A stretch of DNA of 60,000 bases, taken from Bolinopsis microptera. Lineage: Eukaryota > Ctenophora > Tentaculata > Lobata > Bolinopsidae. Under the pieces are notes generated by a model. It was not told the origin of the DNA. It did no database searches and saw only the letters and a list, made by a program, of their open reading frames with translations. Below are positions 1 to 11,356 of this stretch, piece by piece. The stretch lies in assembly GCF_026151205.1 (NCBI RefSeq), contig NC_087075.1, positions 13,593,628 through 13,653,627 on the forward strand, written 5' to 3'. Every line of letters starts with the position of its first letter. The first letter of the stretch is position 1. Both the position numbers and the translations under genes were made by a program.

Positions 1-227
1 GATCTAATAAGATCACTCAGAATAAGGACCTTGTCAGTTGTCATGTACGAGTAATCGTAGTTTTTATATATTCATGGGGATGGAAAGGAACATTCGCTTT
101 TTTTAACTTTTAAAGTATTTTTCGTAACATGTGAAGGTTTATTTGTAAAGATAAGAAATTGACCCCCAATATCTAACTAATCAGTAAAGGAAGTTTTCTT
201 ATCCAAAGAAAAAAAAACAGCATTGCA

Positions 228-2514
228 ATGGGGGAAAACTTTGTCCGAACAGGCTTGCTATGGTTTCTTCTGTTTGGGATAGTCTACTGTGCAGGTTAGT
301 GAATATTATAAAGAGAATAAATGTTACAATCGCAATCCTATTACTGATCATAAACATTTTCTTACATGAACTTTTAACGTATTACTGAATGAAGATAGTG
401 AACCGTATTTACTGCCTTGGTGAACTTATTTCAATCTCATACGTCTGCTCTCCAGAATGGACAGATGTGATACGGCATCAGTTTATCGACTATGATCTGG
501 AGGCATACCCCCTACAGATCAAGACAGATTCTGAAACAGGAAGTGGTGATATGGTTGATCTGATCGTGTATACTGAGAATGCTGGTGGTGTTGGAGATTA
601 CAATAACTTAGGTTACATATACATCACATTCTCGAGCCCCATAACTTACAAAGTGTCCTCCTGCTCCAACGGGCAACATCTAACAACTGCGCCAAACGAG
701 AAGGAGAAGATCTGGACCTTAACGAAAACATCCACTAACTTGATCATCGACTGCAATGGAGTCAAAGTCATTGATTTCAATTTTCAAACAGCAGGATGTG
801 CTACAGCATGGTCAAAAGATGTCGCTAAGATCGCATTTTGGGACGATGGTAAAAGCAATGATGATGATACAGCTTCTGATGAATACAGAAAGTTTCCGAC
901 TTGTTTCTCCCTGCCTGCTGTAGCTCATCTGGAGATTATATCAGGTACTTTGCCTGTATACCAAGGTACAGAAATGACGGTTAAGTGCAATGTGGGATTC
1001 ACACTAGAGGGAGACCATGTGATCACCTGCAACCAAGGAAATGACTTCACCGGAAGTTCATCTTGTCAAAAAGGTTCGTGCTGGTTGTATCGAGATTTTA
1101 TTAGCCCAAAGCCAACGAACCTTGATGAATAAGTAACGCAATGACTATTTTAGTGACTCTGCCGACCTTTGAGCTAGGTCATAAACTGAAGTTTTGTAAA
1201 TCTTACCCATAATTAAAATTAATTTCAGATACCTGCACACAGTTACCTGACATAGAGAATATCTTTACTGTAGCAGTATTTGCAGTTGACTATGGTGAAG
1301 AGATTTCAGTTGACTGCATGTCAGGATTCACATTAGAGGGACACAACACCATCACTTGTGTAAAAGATAATGTTTTCAATGGGACATCATTTTGCCAACG
1401 AAGTAAGAAATATTACAGTTATCAACTATAAATGTACTGGTCCAACTTAAAAATAAACTAAATGTCTTGGACCAACTAAATTTTACATACATTCAATAAA
1501 CTTCATTACTGAAATGTTAAAGATACTTTTTAAAACCGATCATTATCTAAATTTCAGAAACATGCACAGAGTTACCAGACATAGAACGTTTATTAACAAA
1601 AAGAACGTTTCCAGTGGACTACGGAACACCAGTTTCAGTGCAGTGTGATCATGATTGGTACCAGCTGATTGGAGACACTTCTATCACTTGTGACAAAGAC
1701 AACGAATACACATTCCAATCAGAGCCCAGATGTGATCTAGGTAACTAAAAACTATACTTTAAGTTGAAAGATCAGTTTACGTAACAATATGATTTGCAAA
1801 AATATTTTAATGTTAAAATCAACATATAAAGGGAAACTAATTTAAAACTACTCTCAATTTCAGGAGTAACGCTGAGTTGCAAACCTCTTTACAAAAAAGT
1901 AAAAAGATCTGTCACACTTAAAGTGCTCCTCAACAAAGCAACAACCTGGGAAGAAGTAAGCTGGAAGATAGAAGACCGGACTCTAGGGACCTGTAGGGAT
2001 GACTGTAGAAAGGAAGATTTGAAGCTCTTGTACCAGACTGAGAAGTTAACGGTTACAGGAGTGTTCAGTTACTTTGTAGAGATGGAGAAGTTAGGATCTG
2101 TAGTGATCTGCTCTAACACACTTGCTATCTTTGGTAAGTACACATGAATACAAATGTTTTAGAAGATAATTTGTATCGGTTTTTATTTTAATATACTTTG
2201 ATGGAAGACCTCAAAATAGGTTTAGGGATTTGTTTTGGGGTCTAACATTAAATCAGAATACATTATTTATTGTTAGCTATATTATTTCTTGAAAATGACT
2301 CATCTGATTTTGTTTCAATTCCTTCATGCATAATCTATTTAAAAAATTGTCCACTGCATATAGAAGCATCTGAAATGTTTTGATACTTGAAATGAATCTG
2401 TTTAACAAATTTCCTGACAATTAACTTATCCCTGTTAATGGACTGTGTATGCGGTGCTTAGCAACCTTTGTTGAATATACAACTGTTTCGAAACTGGAGG
2501 TCACTATCGCTATG
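228..2514 (+). CDS. Secreted/cell-surface sushi-Ig protein, paralogue 1 (6 exons)
   Basis: Exons by reading frame and splice sites: 228-294, 456-1073, 1229-1402, 1558-1740, 1864-2133, 2462-2514. Every junction from exon 1 to exon 5 is phase 1 and the frame stays open for 455 codons. Exon 1 is a signal peptide starting MGENFVRTGL with a hydrophobic core. Exon 2 carries an unrecognised ~150-residue ectodomain (TLTKTSTNLIIDCNGVKV is characteristic) followed by a first sushi module. Exons 3 and 4 are sushi modules with four Cys each (TCTELPD start). Exons 5 and 6 make an Ig-like module (LSCK...VSWK...C, with strand TVSKLEVTIA in exon 6). A role as secreted or surface recognition protein is inferred. 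The 3' end is uncertain: either ATG|GTAAGA at 2514 is a donor, or the frame reads on to TGA at 2530-2532 inside an inserted hAT element. Confidence 0.78.
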
Positions 2515-2631
2515 GTAAGATCTAAGATGTGAAGTTCGTACGGTACGTACCTTTAAATTAGCTGTACGGTACGTATTTGATAAAATAGGCTGAAAGGTAC
2601 AGATCTGAAGAGCGTACTCAAAATTCTAAAG

Positions 2632-2952
2632 TTGCTGTTTGCTGAGACGATTCTCCAGTTAGAGACGTACCGCGTTAACTACGACAGAGAAGGGGTTAAA
2701 CCCTACACTGATGCAGAATCAGAACCTATGAAGCTTATTAATCCGTCAATATACTGGAAATATTTTGGAGGAGAACTTTTTCTGCTTAAACAGTTGGCCC
2801 AAATAGTATTCAGTGTTTTAAGTTCTTCGTCAATTTGTGAGACCAATTTTAGAGATTACGAGTATATTATGGACAAGCGTAGATTAAGGTTGCGACCTGA
2901 GCTAGCTGAAAAGCTGGTGTTCGTATACTGCAACAAAAGGATGAAGCTTTGA
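2632..2952 (+). pseudogene. hAT transposase C-terminal dimerisation region (remnant)
   Basis: A 106-codon open frame without a convincing start. Its sequence follows the hAT family C-terminal pattern: NPSIYWKYFGG, then LAQIVFSVLSSSS, a Glu-x-Asn-Phe block, and RLRLRPELAEKLVF near the end. This is the conserved dimerisation domain of hAT transposases. The DNA-binding BED finger and the catalytic core are absent, so the copy cannot be autonomous. It lies just inside the left terminal repeat of the surrounding element, so the transposase would have been transcribed rightwards with most of its 5' part deleted. Confidence 0.75.
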
Positions 2953-3190
2953 GTTTAACGATAATTACAAGTAGTAGTAGTGTAGTACCGGTTAAGAGCG
3001 ATCCGGTACACAAATTTTCCTCTTAAATCTTTTATTGTTTTAACCACTGTGTTTATTTTTGACTTCTATCTCAAAAATTATGATGATAATACTAATCAAC
3101 AAGAATTGCGCCCGTTGTTTCGTTTTTGCGGACGCTAGATTTCCGTTCACTATAACTATAAATATAAGCTCCAATCAGCTCACTTCATAA

Positions 3191-3982
3191 TACAGGGTGG
3201 GCCAAAAGTCAGTACCCATACGTTGGCCTTTATAGCTCAGTCACTGAGTGCCCAATTTAAATACTTCCTTCTGGTATGACTTAGTACCACCACTGCTTCG
3301 AGGAATTTGTCAACTCGAAAAATATTTGCGTTCATTTTTTCAAATGGAAGTTCATTTTCACATTTATTTAATAGTTTGGATAGTCGGATCAAGCTAAATA
3401 TTATTGAATTGTGTTTGGCCATTCGAATTACGTTTGTTCTGAAAGAATTAGAACTGTAGCTTCTCAGATGACCGAGATATGAAGCATATTGCATAACGAG
3501 TTTATTCATTACGTGTGATCAGGTGATTGGTTTACCTAATCACGTGATAAGGTGACCCCGTTAACTACCCGGACCCCGTTAAACATTATGGGAATTGTTA
3601 AGGGTGCCCAATTAAGGTGTCGTGTCACGGTGTCACATAATCACCCAGTCAATTTTGTTAACGAGATACAGAAAATGCTTGATAACTTTGTCATTTCTAA
3701 TCCGTTTTGCCTCATGTTTTCAGATCATATGCAACATTTGATAATCTACCGTCTCTGAAAAAAAATTAGGCGTTCAGCATGTTCAGAGAAAACGATATAG
3801 GTGTTTTAATATTGAATGGGCGTGGTCTAAAATATTCGAATTTGCAAATTTTGACGACGGAATCCTCGAACTAGTTAGTACATAGTACAGTATGCCATCT
3901 GCAAAGCAACAGCTCTCAAATATACAACACGGCGGAGCTATTAAGGCCAACGTATGGGTACTGACTTTTGGCCCACCCTGTA
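3191..3982. mobile_element. Mariner-like non-autonomous element, copy 1 (nested in hAT)
   Basis: Element 3193-3980, flanked by TA on both sides, with inverted termini of about 36 bp beginning CAGGGTGGGCCAAAAGTCAG. It is in opposite orientation to two copies of the same family at 16.4 and 27.9 kb. TA target duplication and this terminus are typical of the Tc1/mariner (IS630) superfamily. No intact transposase frame is seen. Confidence 0.8.
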
Positions 3983-5050
3983 ATAATAATGATACACATC
4001 AGTACACTATACTACGCATGCCACGTACAAATTGGGCTTATAACCTAACTAGTGTAACCCGGCCTTCGGCCGGGATTTCACTGCCGCAGTTAAAAAGGGT
4101 AGGAGCATTTACCCGTTGAGTCAGAACCCGCATTAGGTGAGCAATTCTATTCGGAGTGCCCTCACGTATCCAATGGTATCTTAAACAATAGTAATAGTAT
4201 CTTAAACAATAATCAATAGAAATTAACCCTTAACACCACACCCGCCTATCATATTTGTGAACACGCATAACATTGTCGTATGAAAGTATGAACTCTCTCT
4301 CTGCAGTCCAAACAGTTCCCCCTCCCCTAATAAGATTATAGTATAGACAGCGAATCTTACCCGGGTAACTCAATTACACTAATTATGCAGCTACATATAT
4401 ATATGCGAGCCCCGTAACTCTTACCGTTCTGCTCAAGCCATTTTATGTAACATTTGTGGTACAAAACCATCAATTAAACCACCTACCAACGACCGATTTA
4501 AAAAACCTTTATCATTTAACTTCGTCAGAGTTTTGTCGGCACTTTACCGAAAAAATCAGTCCCGCAACTCTTACCGTTTTCTTGATTAAGCCGCTCGGAA
4601 ATTACAAACAGACAGACAGACACACATTCTGGGATTATTAGTTAGATACTATACATAGCATAGTATACATTAAAATACACTCGCGCCGCGCATTCATTGA
4701 CAGGCTAGCTGTATACATCATATCTCCGCAAGCAATACTCGCGCGCTGCACTGCGCGCTAGTTGTCATGGTAACGGACGGAAGGAATGACACCATATTTA
4801 AACCCACATACTGCTATCTCCAAAATCCACGTTTTATTTTCTGCAAAAACGTCCATTCGTAACCTTTCACTATCATGCCTTTTTACAAAAGGGTGAACGG
4901 AAAAAATTACAAATAATTCACTGAAGTTGATTCTAAAATTTGAAAAAAAATTTACCTTACAGTGCCTGTACGGTGCGTACCTTTAAAAGTAGCTGTACCG
5001 TACGTACTTAAAGCCCTGTACCGTACGTACTTGCCATCTAAGGGTAAGAT

Positions 5051-5436
5051 TCGCTAAGTATCTAATGATCGTAACCTCACACATCTTACAATATAACAAT
5101 GATCAGTTAATTCCCAACTCACCTTGAAGCAAGTCCCCTAGCTGCCATGCCTTGATAATGCTACACACGAACATCCTTAACTACTCCATTTAATCACATA
5201 ATCATCCATAAAACAATGGGTAAAACAATACCGCACTACGAGGAAGTAATATAGAAATAGCACAACAATTCGACACATCTAGTGAGCATGGCTCTCCCAT
5301 TTTATATACTTCGCTGTTCTTTAAATCGTTCGCGTTCAGTTTAATAAAGGTATAAATCCAGAATTATTTTACGATTGCCACTTGGAGGAAACCGTAAACC
5401 TCCAAATGATATCTTCCTTAAAATAGTGTTGTAAAC
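5051..5436. other. Intergenic, homologous to sequence after paralogue 2
   Basis: The first 40 bases match the sequence after exon 7 of paralogue 2 (9803-9840). Bases about 5091-5287 have no counterpart there, so they were inserted here or deleted in paralogue 2. The remainder again matches about 9840-10000. No gene is seen in it. Confidence 0.6.
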
Positions 5437-6004
5437 TTACACTGACTCAAAGGGACGTATTGACTCAGTTAAAGTTGGAGCCGGTAGATTCTTTACTCTA
5501 TTATGTTGCTGAATTGGATACGTGATCGTATAATTTCTTAAGGATCGTCCATATAATATTACGTAAGCCAGATTTGACCATGAGAGAACCCTGTGAGTGT
5601 GTAGGATAGGGTGTAAGCAAGCTGTCACTAGCTGGTGCCAACCCTCCGCCACTCTAATTGGTACAGTCGGTCAAAGGACCCAGGCTTTTGTGATCCATGT
5701 TGGGTGTTTAAACAGATCGTGTAAGAACCATGAATATTGAGTAAGGGTTAGAGTCTGAATTGTAATGACAATAAGACAACGAGACCTGGGAAACCCTGCT
5801 TTTGTACTGCGTCCTTCTAAGACCCCCTGCACCATCGATGGTAAATACGTCAAAAATCGCCTGTAAATACGCCGTATTCAAAAATTCTAAGAAATACGTG
5901 AAATACGGCAAAATTTGGCGCTTAAATTCTTTGATGGTAAAATTTTTCAAAATACGCGCGTATCTCTATGGAAATACGTGATTACAGATTAGTGATATTT
6001 GCGC

Positions 6005-6090
6005 GTGCGTCGCTGGCTCAGTGGTATATAGCAATACTGACAGTCGTTTTGGAGACTTTACGGTGCTCGAATGAAAACGCTGCAGCGACT
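6005..6090 (+). repeat. tRNA-like segment inside MITE
   Basis: Contains TGGCTCAGTGG, a good RNA polymerase III A-box, and 40-50 bp later a weaker B-box (GCTCGAAT). GTCGCTG and CAGCGAC could form a terminal stem. The anticodon arm does not fold properly, so it looks like a decayed tRNA or the head of a SINE rather than a working tRNA. Confidence 0.3.
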
Positions 6091-6494
6091 TGCTATTCTT
6101 ATGCTGAACCAACCAATCAGTCAGTCTGCTGCAAAGCAGAGCTTCTAAGGGTATAAAGCAGTTATGCCTCCCTCGAGGAATAGACTTTCAACCGAGACCC
6201 AGTTCCAGTGCATTTTTATCTATTACAATATTCGCAGACTAAGATCACAAGTCTCTCTTGCTTGACTTTTGAAACCGGTTACCGGATTAACACGGACTTC
6301 CCAGTGGCATAAATTTAAAAAGTGACTAGGAATCCAGCCTGGAAAGAAAAAACGGCTATAATAAATTTTTAAAACGGCTATAATAATTTTTTCTGCCGGA
6401 AGACGATTTCATTTCACCTTGCTAGTTATATTACAGAGGTATTTTTAGTTATTCATTAGTTATTCATAATTGCCAAAAGTATGGGAAAAAATGA

Positions 6495-6575
6495 TCCTAT
6501 CCAAGTCTCGAACTCGCTATCTGATGATATGGAGCTAGCGTATTAACCAATTAGGCCACGATTCCATATACTGTA
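6495..6575 (-). repeat. tRNA-like (SINE head) segment inside MITE
   Basis: On the minus strand TGGCCTAATTGG resembles a polymerase III A-box and GAGTTCGAGAC a B-box at tRNA-like spacing. The acceptor stem does not pair, so a functional tRNA is unlikely. Confidence 0.35.
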
Positions 6576-7061
6576 ATGTAATATTTATATATATATATCT
6601 TCGCGCGTTACTGCAACTTAATTTGAAATACGTAATTTATCATCGGGAAATACGTATGCGTAGTATCTACGCGTAGTCTCCCCAAAACGCATTTACCATC
6701 CTTGCCCTGCACTGACCCTCTTTTGAATAGTCACCAGCATATCATTGTAGCTGTAGCTGCAGTTTACAATTACCACATCATAAAAGCAAGGATGGTCCAA
6801 CCTTGAAGCCATATTGTCATTGAAATAAAGTTGCACATTAACACCGACTTGGAGGGACACTGGAGTTGTATCAGCTAGGATATTCTTCACTCTTAGGTAT
6901 AGCTGATTTGGGCATCGCAGTTCTTTCGTTTCATTGAAAACTTATCGTTTCATTTTAAGTATCTCTCAAAGTCCGAACAAATCAAATATCGAATATTCTA
7001 TCTTTACTATCATGCCTCAAAAATTGTTTATATCTTCGTTTATTATACTATTATAGTTTTT

Positions 7062-7078
7062 GTATAACCTTTTATAAC
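7062..7078 (+). promoter_or_regulatory. Conserved TATA-like stretch upstream of paralogue 2
   Basis: TATAACCTTTTATAA lies about 80 bp before the start codon and is conserved about 80 bp before the start of paralogue 3 (near 11262-11276). The following leader, with AAGGAAGTTTTCTTATCC, is shared by all three paralogues. Use as a core promoter is inferred. Confidence 0.3.
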
Positions 7079-7157
7079 AAATGTGCAAATTTGAAATTTT
7101 GAAAATCTAGCTCAGTAAAGGAAGTTTTCTTATCCAAAGAAATAACACAGCATTGCA

Positions 7158-9879
7158 ATGGGGATAAACTTTGTCCGAACAGGCTTGCTATGGTTTCTTC
7201 TGCTTGGGATAGTCTACTGTGCAGGTTAGTGAATATTATAAAGAGAATAAACGTTAGAATCACAATCCTATGACTGCCGATAAACATTTTTAATATGAAC
7301 ATTTAACGTATTACTGAATGAAGATAGTTAACCGTATTAACTGCCTTAGTGAACTTATTTTAATCTTAAACGTCTGCTCTCCAGAATGGACAGATGTGAA
7401 ACGACATCAGTTTATCGACTATGATCTGGAGGCATACCCCCTAAAGATCAAGACAGATTCTGAAACAGGAAGTGGTGATCTGGTTGACCTGATTGTGTAT
7501 ACTGAGGATGCTGATGGTGTTGGAGGTTATTTCGGTTACATATACATCAAATTCTCGAACACCATAAGTTACACAGTGTCCTCCTGCTCCACCGGACAAC
7601 ATCTAACAACGGCAACAAACCAGAAAGAAAAGATCTGGACCTTAACGAAAACAACCACTAACTTGATTATTGAGTGCAATGGAGTCAAAGTCATTGATTT
7701 CAATTTTCAAACAGCAGGATGTGCTGAAGTTTGGTCGAAAGATGTTGCTAAGATCGCATTTTGGGACGATGGTAAAGGCAATGATGATGATACCGCTTCT
7801 GATGAATACAGAAAGTTTCCGATTTGTTTCTCCCTGCCTGATGTAGCTCATCTGGAGATTATATCAGGTACTCTGCCTGTATACCAAGGTACAGAAATCA
7901 CAGTTAAGTGCAATGTGGGATTCACACTAGAGGGAGACCATGTGATCACCTGCAACCAAGGAAATGACTTCACCGGAAGTTCATCTTGTCAAAAAGGTCT
8001 GTTCAGATAGTATTGAGATGTTATTAAACCACAGCCACGGAAGCTTGTTGACTAAGTAACATAATGACTATTTCAAGATTTTAGTGACCTTTCCGATTTC
8101 TGACCGTGTTTTTCCAATAGGAACATTTTGTAAATCTTACCCATAATTAAAATTAATTTCAGATACCTGTACACAGTTACCTGACATAGAGAATCTCTTT
8201 ACTGGAGTAAAATTTCCAGTTGACTATGGTGTAGAGATTTCAATTCGGTGCATGACAGGATTTACATTAAAGGGACACAACACCATCACTTGTGTAAAAG
8301 AGAACGTTTTCACTGAAACAGCATCTTGCCAACAAAGTAAGAACTAAATGTCTTGGTTGTATCGAGATTTTATTAGTTCAAAGCCAACGAACCTTGATGA
8401 ATAAGTAACGCAATGACTATTTTAGTGACTCTGCCGACATTTGAGCTAGGTCATAGACTGAAGTTTTGTAAATCTTATCCATAATTCAAATTAATTTCAG
8501 ATACCTGTACACAGTTACCTGACATAGAGAATCTCTTTACTGAAGTAAAATTCCCAGTTGACTACGGTGAAAAGATTTCAGTTGACTGCATGGCAGGATT
8601 CACATTAGAGGGACACAACACCATCACTTGTTTAAAAGATAATGTTTTCATTGGGGCATCATTTTGCCAACGAAGTAAGAAATATTGATGTTATGAACTA
8701 TAAATGTATTGGTCCAACTTAAAAATAAACTAAATGTCTTGGACCAACTAAATTTTACATACATTCAATAAACTTCATTACTGAAATGTTAAAGATTCTT
8801 TTTAAAACCGATCATTATCTAAATTTCAGAAACGTGCACAGAATTACCGGAAATAGAACGTTTATCAACAGAAAGAACGTTGCCAGTGGACTACAGAACA
8901 CCAGTTTCAGTGGAGTGTGATCATGATTGGTACCAGCTGATTGGAGACACTTCTATCACTTGTGATAGAGACAACGAATACACATTCCAATCAGAGCCCA
9001 GATGTGATCTAGGTAACTAAAAACTATATTTTAAGTTGAAAGATCAGTTTACGTAATGATATGATTTGCAAAAATATTTTAATGTTAAAATCAACATATA
9101 AAGGGAGACTAATTTAAAACTACTTTCAATTTCAGGAATAGCGCTGAGTTGCAAACCGCTTTACAAAAAAGTAAAAAGATCTGTCACACTTACAGCGCTC
9201 CTCAACAAAGCAACATCCTGGGAAGACGTAAGCTGGAAGATAGAAGACCGGACTTTGGGGACCTGTAGTGATGACTGTAGAAAGGAAGATATGAAGCTCT
9301 TGTACCAGACTGAGAAGTTAACGGTTACAGGAGTGTTCAGTTACTTTGTAGAGATGGAGAAGTTAGGATCTGTAGTGATCTGCTCTAACACACTAGCTAT
9401 CTTTGGTAAGTACACATGAATACAAATGTTTTAGAAGATAATTTGTATCGGTTTTTATTTTAATATACTCTGATGGAAGACCTCAAAATAAGTTTAGGGA
9501 TTTGTTTTGGGGTCTAACATTAAATCAAAATACATTATTTATTGTTAACTATATTATTTCTTTGAAATGATTCATCTGATTTTGTTTCAATTCCTTCATG
9601 TATAATCTACTTTTAAGATTTCCACTTCATATAGAAGCCTTCGAAATGTTTTGATACTTGTAATGAATTGATTAAAGAAATTTCCTGATATTTTACTTAT
9701 CCCTTTTATTGGACTGTTATCTGAGGTATATGCGGTGCTTAGCAACCGTTGTTGAATATACAACTGTTTCGAAACTGGAGGTCACCATCGCTATGGTAAG
9801 ATTTGCCAAGTATCTAATGATCATAACCTCACACATCTTACAATGGCTCTCCCATTTTATAACCTTCGCTGTTCTTTAA
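7158..9879 (+). CDS. Secreted/cell-surface sushi-Ig protein, paralogue 2 (7 exons)
   Basis: Exons 7158-7224, 7385-7996, 8163-8336, 8501-8674, 8830-9012, 9136-9405, then 9743-9795 or 9743-9879. It has the architecture of paralogue 1 (signal peptide, unrecognised ectodomain plus sushi, sushi modules, Ig-like module) with one additional 174-bp phase 1-1 sushi exon (8163-8336). Introns around 8501-8674 match those around exon 3 of paralogue 1, so 8163-8336 is the extra one. The frame is open for 511 codons to ATG 9793-9795. Reading on gives a further 27 residues rich in Ile, Leu and Phe before TAA 9877-9879, which could be a short membrane-anchoring tail. Splicing at ATG|GTAAGA to an unseen exon is the alternative. 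Confidence 0.78.
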
Positions 9880-9995
9880 ATCGTTTGCTTTCAGTTTAAT
9901 AAAAGTTTAAATCCAGAATTTTTAAAGATTACCACTCTGAGGAAACCGTAAACCACCAATTAATTCATATCTTCCTTAAAATAGTGTTGTAACCT

Positions 9996-10440
9996 TATAG
10001 TTATACTGACTCAAAGGGACGTATTGACTCAGTCAAAGTTGGAGCCGGTAGATTCTTTACTCTAATATGTTGCAGAATTGGATACGTGATCATAAAATTT
10101 CTCAAGGATCGTCTATGTAATATTACGTAAGCCAGATTTGACCATGAGAGAACCCTGTGAGTGTGTAGGATAGCCGATAGAGTGTAAGCAAGCTGTGAAG
10201 CTGCCACTAGCTGGTGCCAACCCTCCGCCACTCTTATTGGTACAGTCGGTCAAAGGACCCGAAGCGCTTTAAGGCTTTTGTGATCCATGTTGGGTGCTTA
10301 GGCAGATCGTGTACCATGAATATTGAGTAAGGGTAGAGTCTAAATTATAATGACAATAAGACAACGAGACCTGGGAAACCCTGCTTTTGTACTGCGTCCT
10401 TCTAAGAACCTCTGCACTGAGCTTCTTTTGAATACCTTAT
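9996..10440 (-). pseudogene. Second copy of the minus-strand remnant (between paralogues 2 and 3)
   Basis: Matches 5437-5832 with 15 bp of in-frame insertions. The frame 10231-10001 (MAEGWHQLV start) is open over 76 codons, but the upstream part at 11040-11200 is frameshifted. Product unknown. It marks the unit of tandem duplication, which includes the receptor gene and this downstream block. Confidence 0.3.
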
Positions 10441-10570
10441 CGGACCTTATTTGGACGGACATTATGATTAATTGAACGCTGGAGGCCCTAGCGTTCATTT
10501 TAATGTCCGTTCAAATAAAGTCCGTTCATTTAACATTTAAGGTCCGTCCAAGTTAAAGTCCGTTGAATTT
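10440..10570. repeat. Hairpin-forming terminus of a CCTTATCGGAC element
   Basis: Begins CCTTATCGGAC and contains the self-complementary pair GAACGCT...AGCGTTC around GGAGGCCCT, with outer arms CGGACATTA/TAATGTCCG. The same termini occur at about 21207 and 32015. Sequence homologous to the paralogue 2 upstream region is interrupted here and resumes near 11040, so 10440-11040 is probably inserted DNA. No gene is seen in the remainder. Confidence 0.55.
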
Positions 10571-11356
10571 TTCAAAGATCTTTCCATGCGTCGAACTTTT
10601 TGTCCAGACTATGACAACTATGAGAACTTTATTGTTCCGTAACTGTAAGTTAACGACGGAAAGGTTCTCCTTGGTCTGCGGGAGGCACAGAAAAGGAAGA
10701 CACTGGCAGACATTGTAATCACGCGCCTTTAATCATGTACATTACAGATCTTAACCACGCGGTCTATTAGCGCACCCTGCCTCAGCTAATGAGTGACCTG
10801 GGGAGTGGGGACCTCAGGCTATCATGTTCATATACATAATACTAATAGAGATTCGGCGGAATGATAGGCTGAGCGCGGCCCAGTAACTTGTGAGTTTTTT
10901 CCTCATTAATTATTTACTACTATACCGGTGTCTTAGGTTATAAATAAATAAAAATAACCATGGGCAAGTGCGAGCCACAGCTAATTCGAATAATTATCAG
11001 TTTTATTCAGTACTTAAAGGTCTTAACATACGTTTTTGATAAAGTAGTCCAAACTTTGAAGCCATATTGTCATTGAAATAAGGTTGCACATTAACACTGA
11101 CTCAGAGGGACATAATTCTCTGGGATTGTATCAGCTGGGATATTATTCACTCTTAGGTAGCTGATTTAGGCATCGGAGTTGTTTCGTTTCATCGAAAACT
11201 TATTGCATTTCATTTCAAAAATTGTTTATATCTTCTTTATTATACTATTACAGTTTTTTTATAACCTTTTATAACAAATGTGCAAAGAAATGTGATCCAA
11301 AATATCCAGCTCAACAAAGGAAGTTTTCTTATCCAAAGAAATAACACAGCATTGCA

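Larger units (their letters stand above)
2514..5050. mobile_element. hAT-type DNA transposon inserted at exon-6 donor of paralogue 1
   Basis: The element is 2522-5042, flanked by an exact 8-bp target duplication GGTAAGAT (2514-2521 and 5043-5050). The empty site is visible in paralogue 2 at 9795-9802. Terminal inverted repeats are CTAAGATGTGAAGTTCGTAC at the left and CTTAGATGGCAAGTACGTAC on the other strand at the right, followed by several subterminal copies of GTACGGTACGTAC. It keeps only the 3' part of a transposase and contains a nested mariner-like element (3193-3980). At 4053-4069 a CCCGGCC/GGCCGGG stem with a TTC loop is seen. The rest (3983-4980) holds no gene. Confidence 0.88.
5825..6712. 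mobile_element. hAT-type MITE, 872 bp
   Basis: Element 5833-6704 is flanked by the 8-bp duplication CCCTGCAC (5825-5832 and 6705-6712). The empty site is present after paralogue 2 near 10420-10427. Inverted termini are CATCGATGGTAAATACGT and CAAGGATGGTAAATGCGT. No transposase is present. Two tRNA-like stretches lie inside. Confidence 0.85.
5437..6945 (-). pseudogene. Possible minus-strand gene remnant between paralogues 1 and 2
   Basis: Minus-strand open frames at about 6945-6705 (includes VSLQVGVNVQLYFNDNMASR) and, across the 872-bp MITE at 5833-6704, 5832-5708 (includes GGLRRTQYKSRV). If the MITE and one copy of its target duplication are removed, the two join in frame. A further frame lies at 5652-5437 (MAEGWHQLV start). 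The block is repeated at 9996-10440 and 11040-11200, where a 7-bp indel breaks the first frame while 15 bp of in-frame indels leave the last frame open. No family is recognised. It may be a decayed gene that was duplicated with the receptor block, or chance open frames in duplicated DNA. Confidence 0.3.

Noticed and set aside
6495-6575. Functional tRNA gene
   Set aside because: A- and B-box-like sequences are present, but the acceptor and T stems do not pair, and the stretch lies in a MITE.
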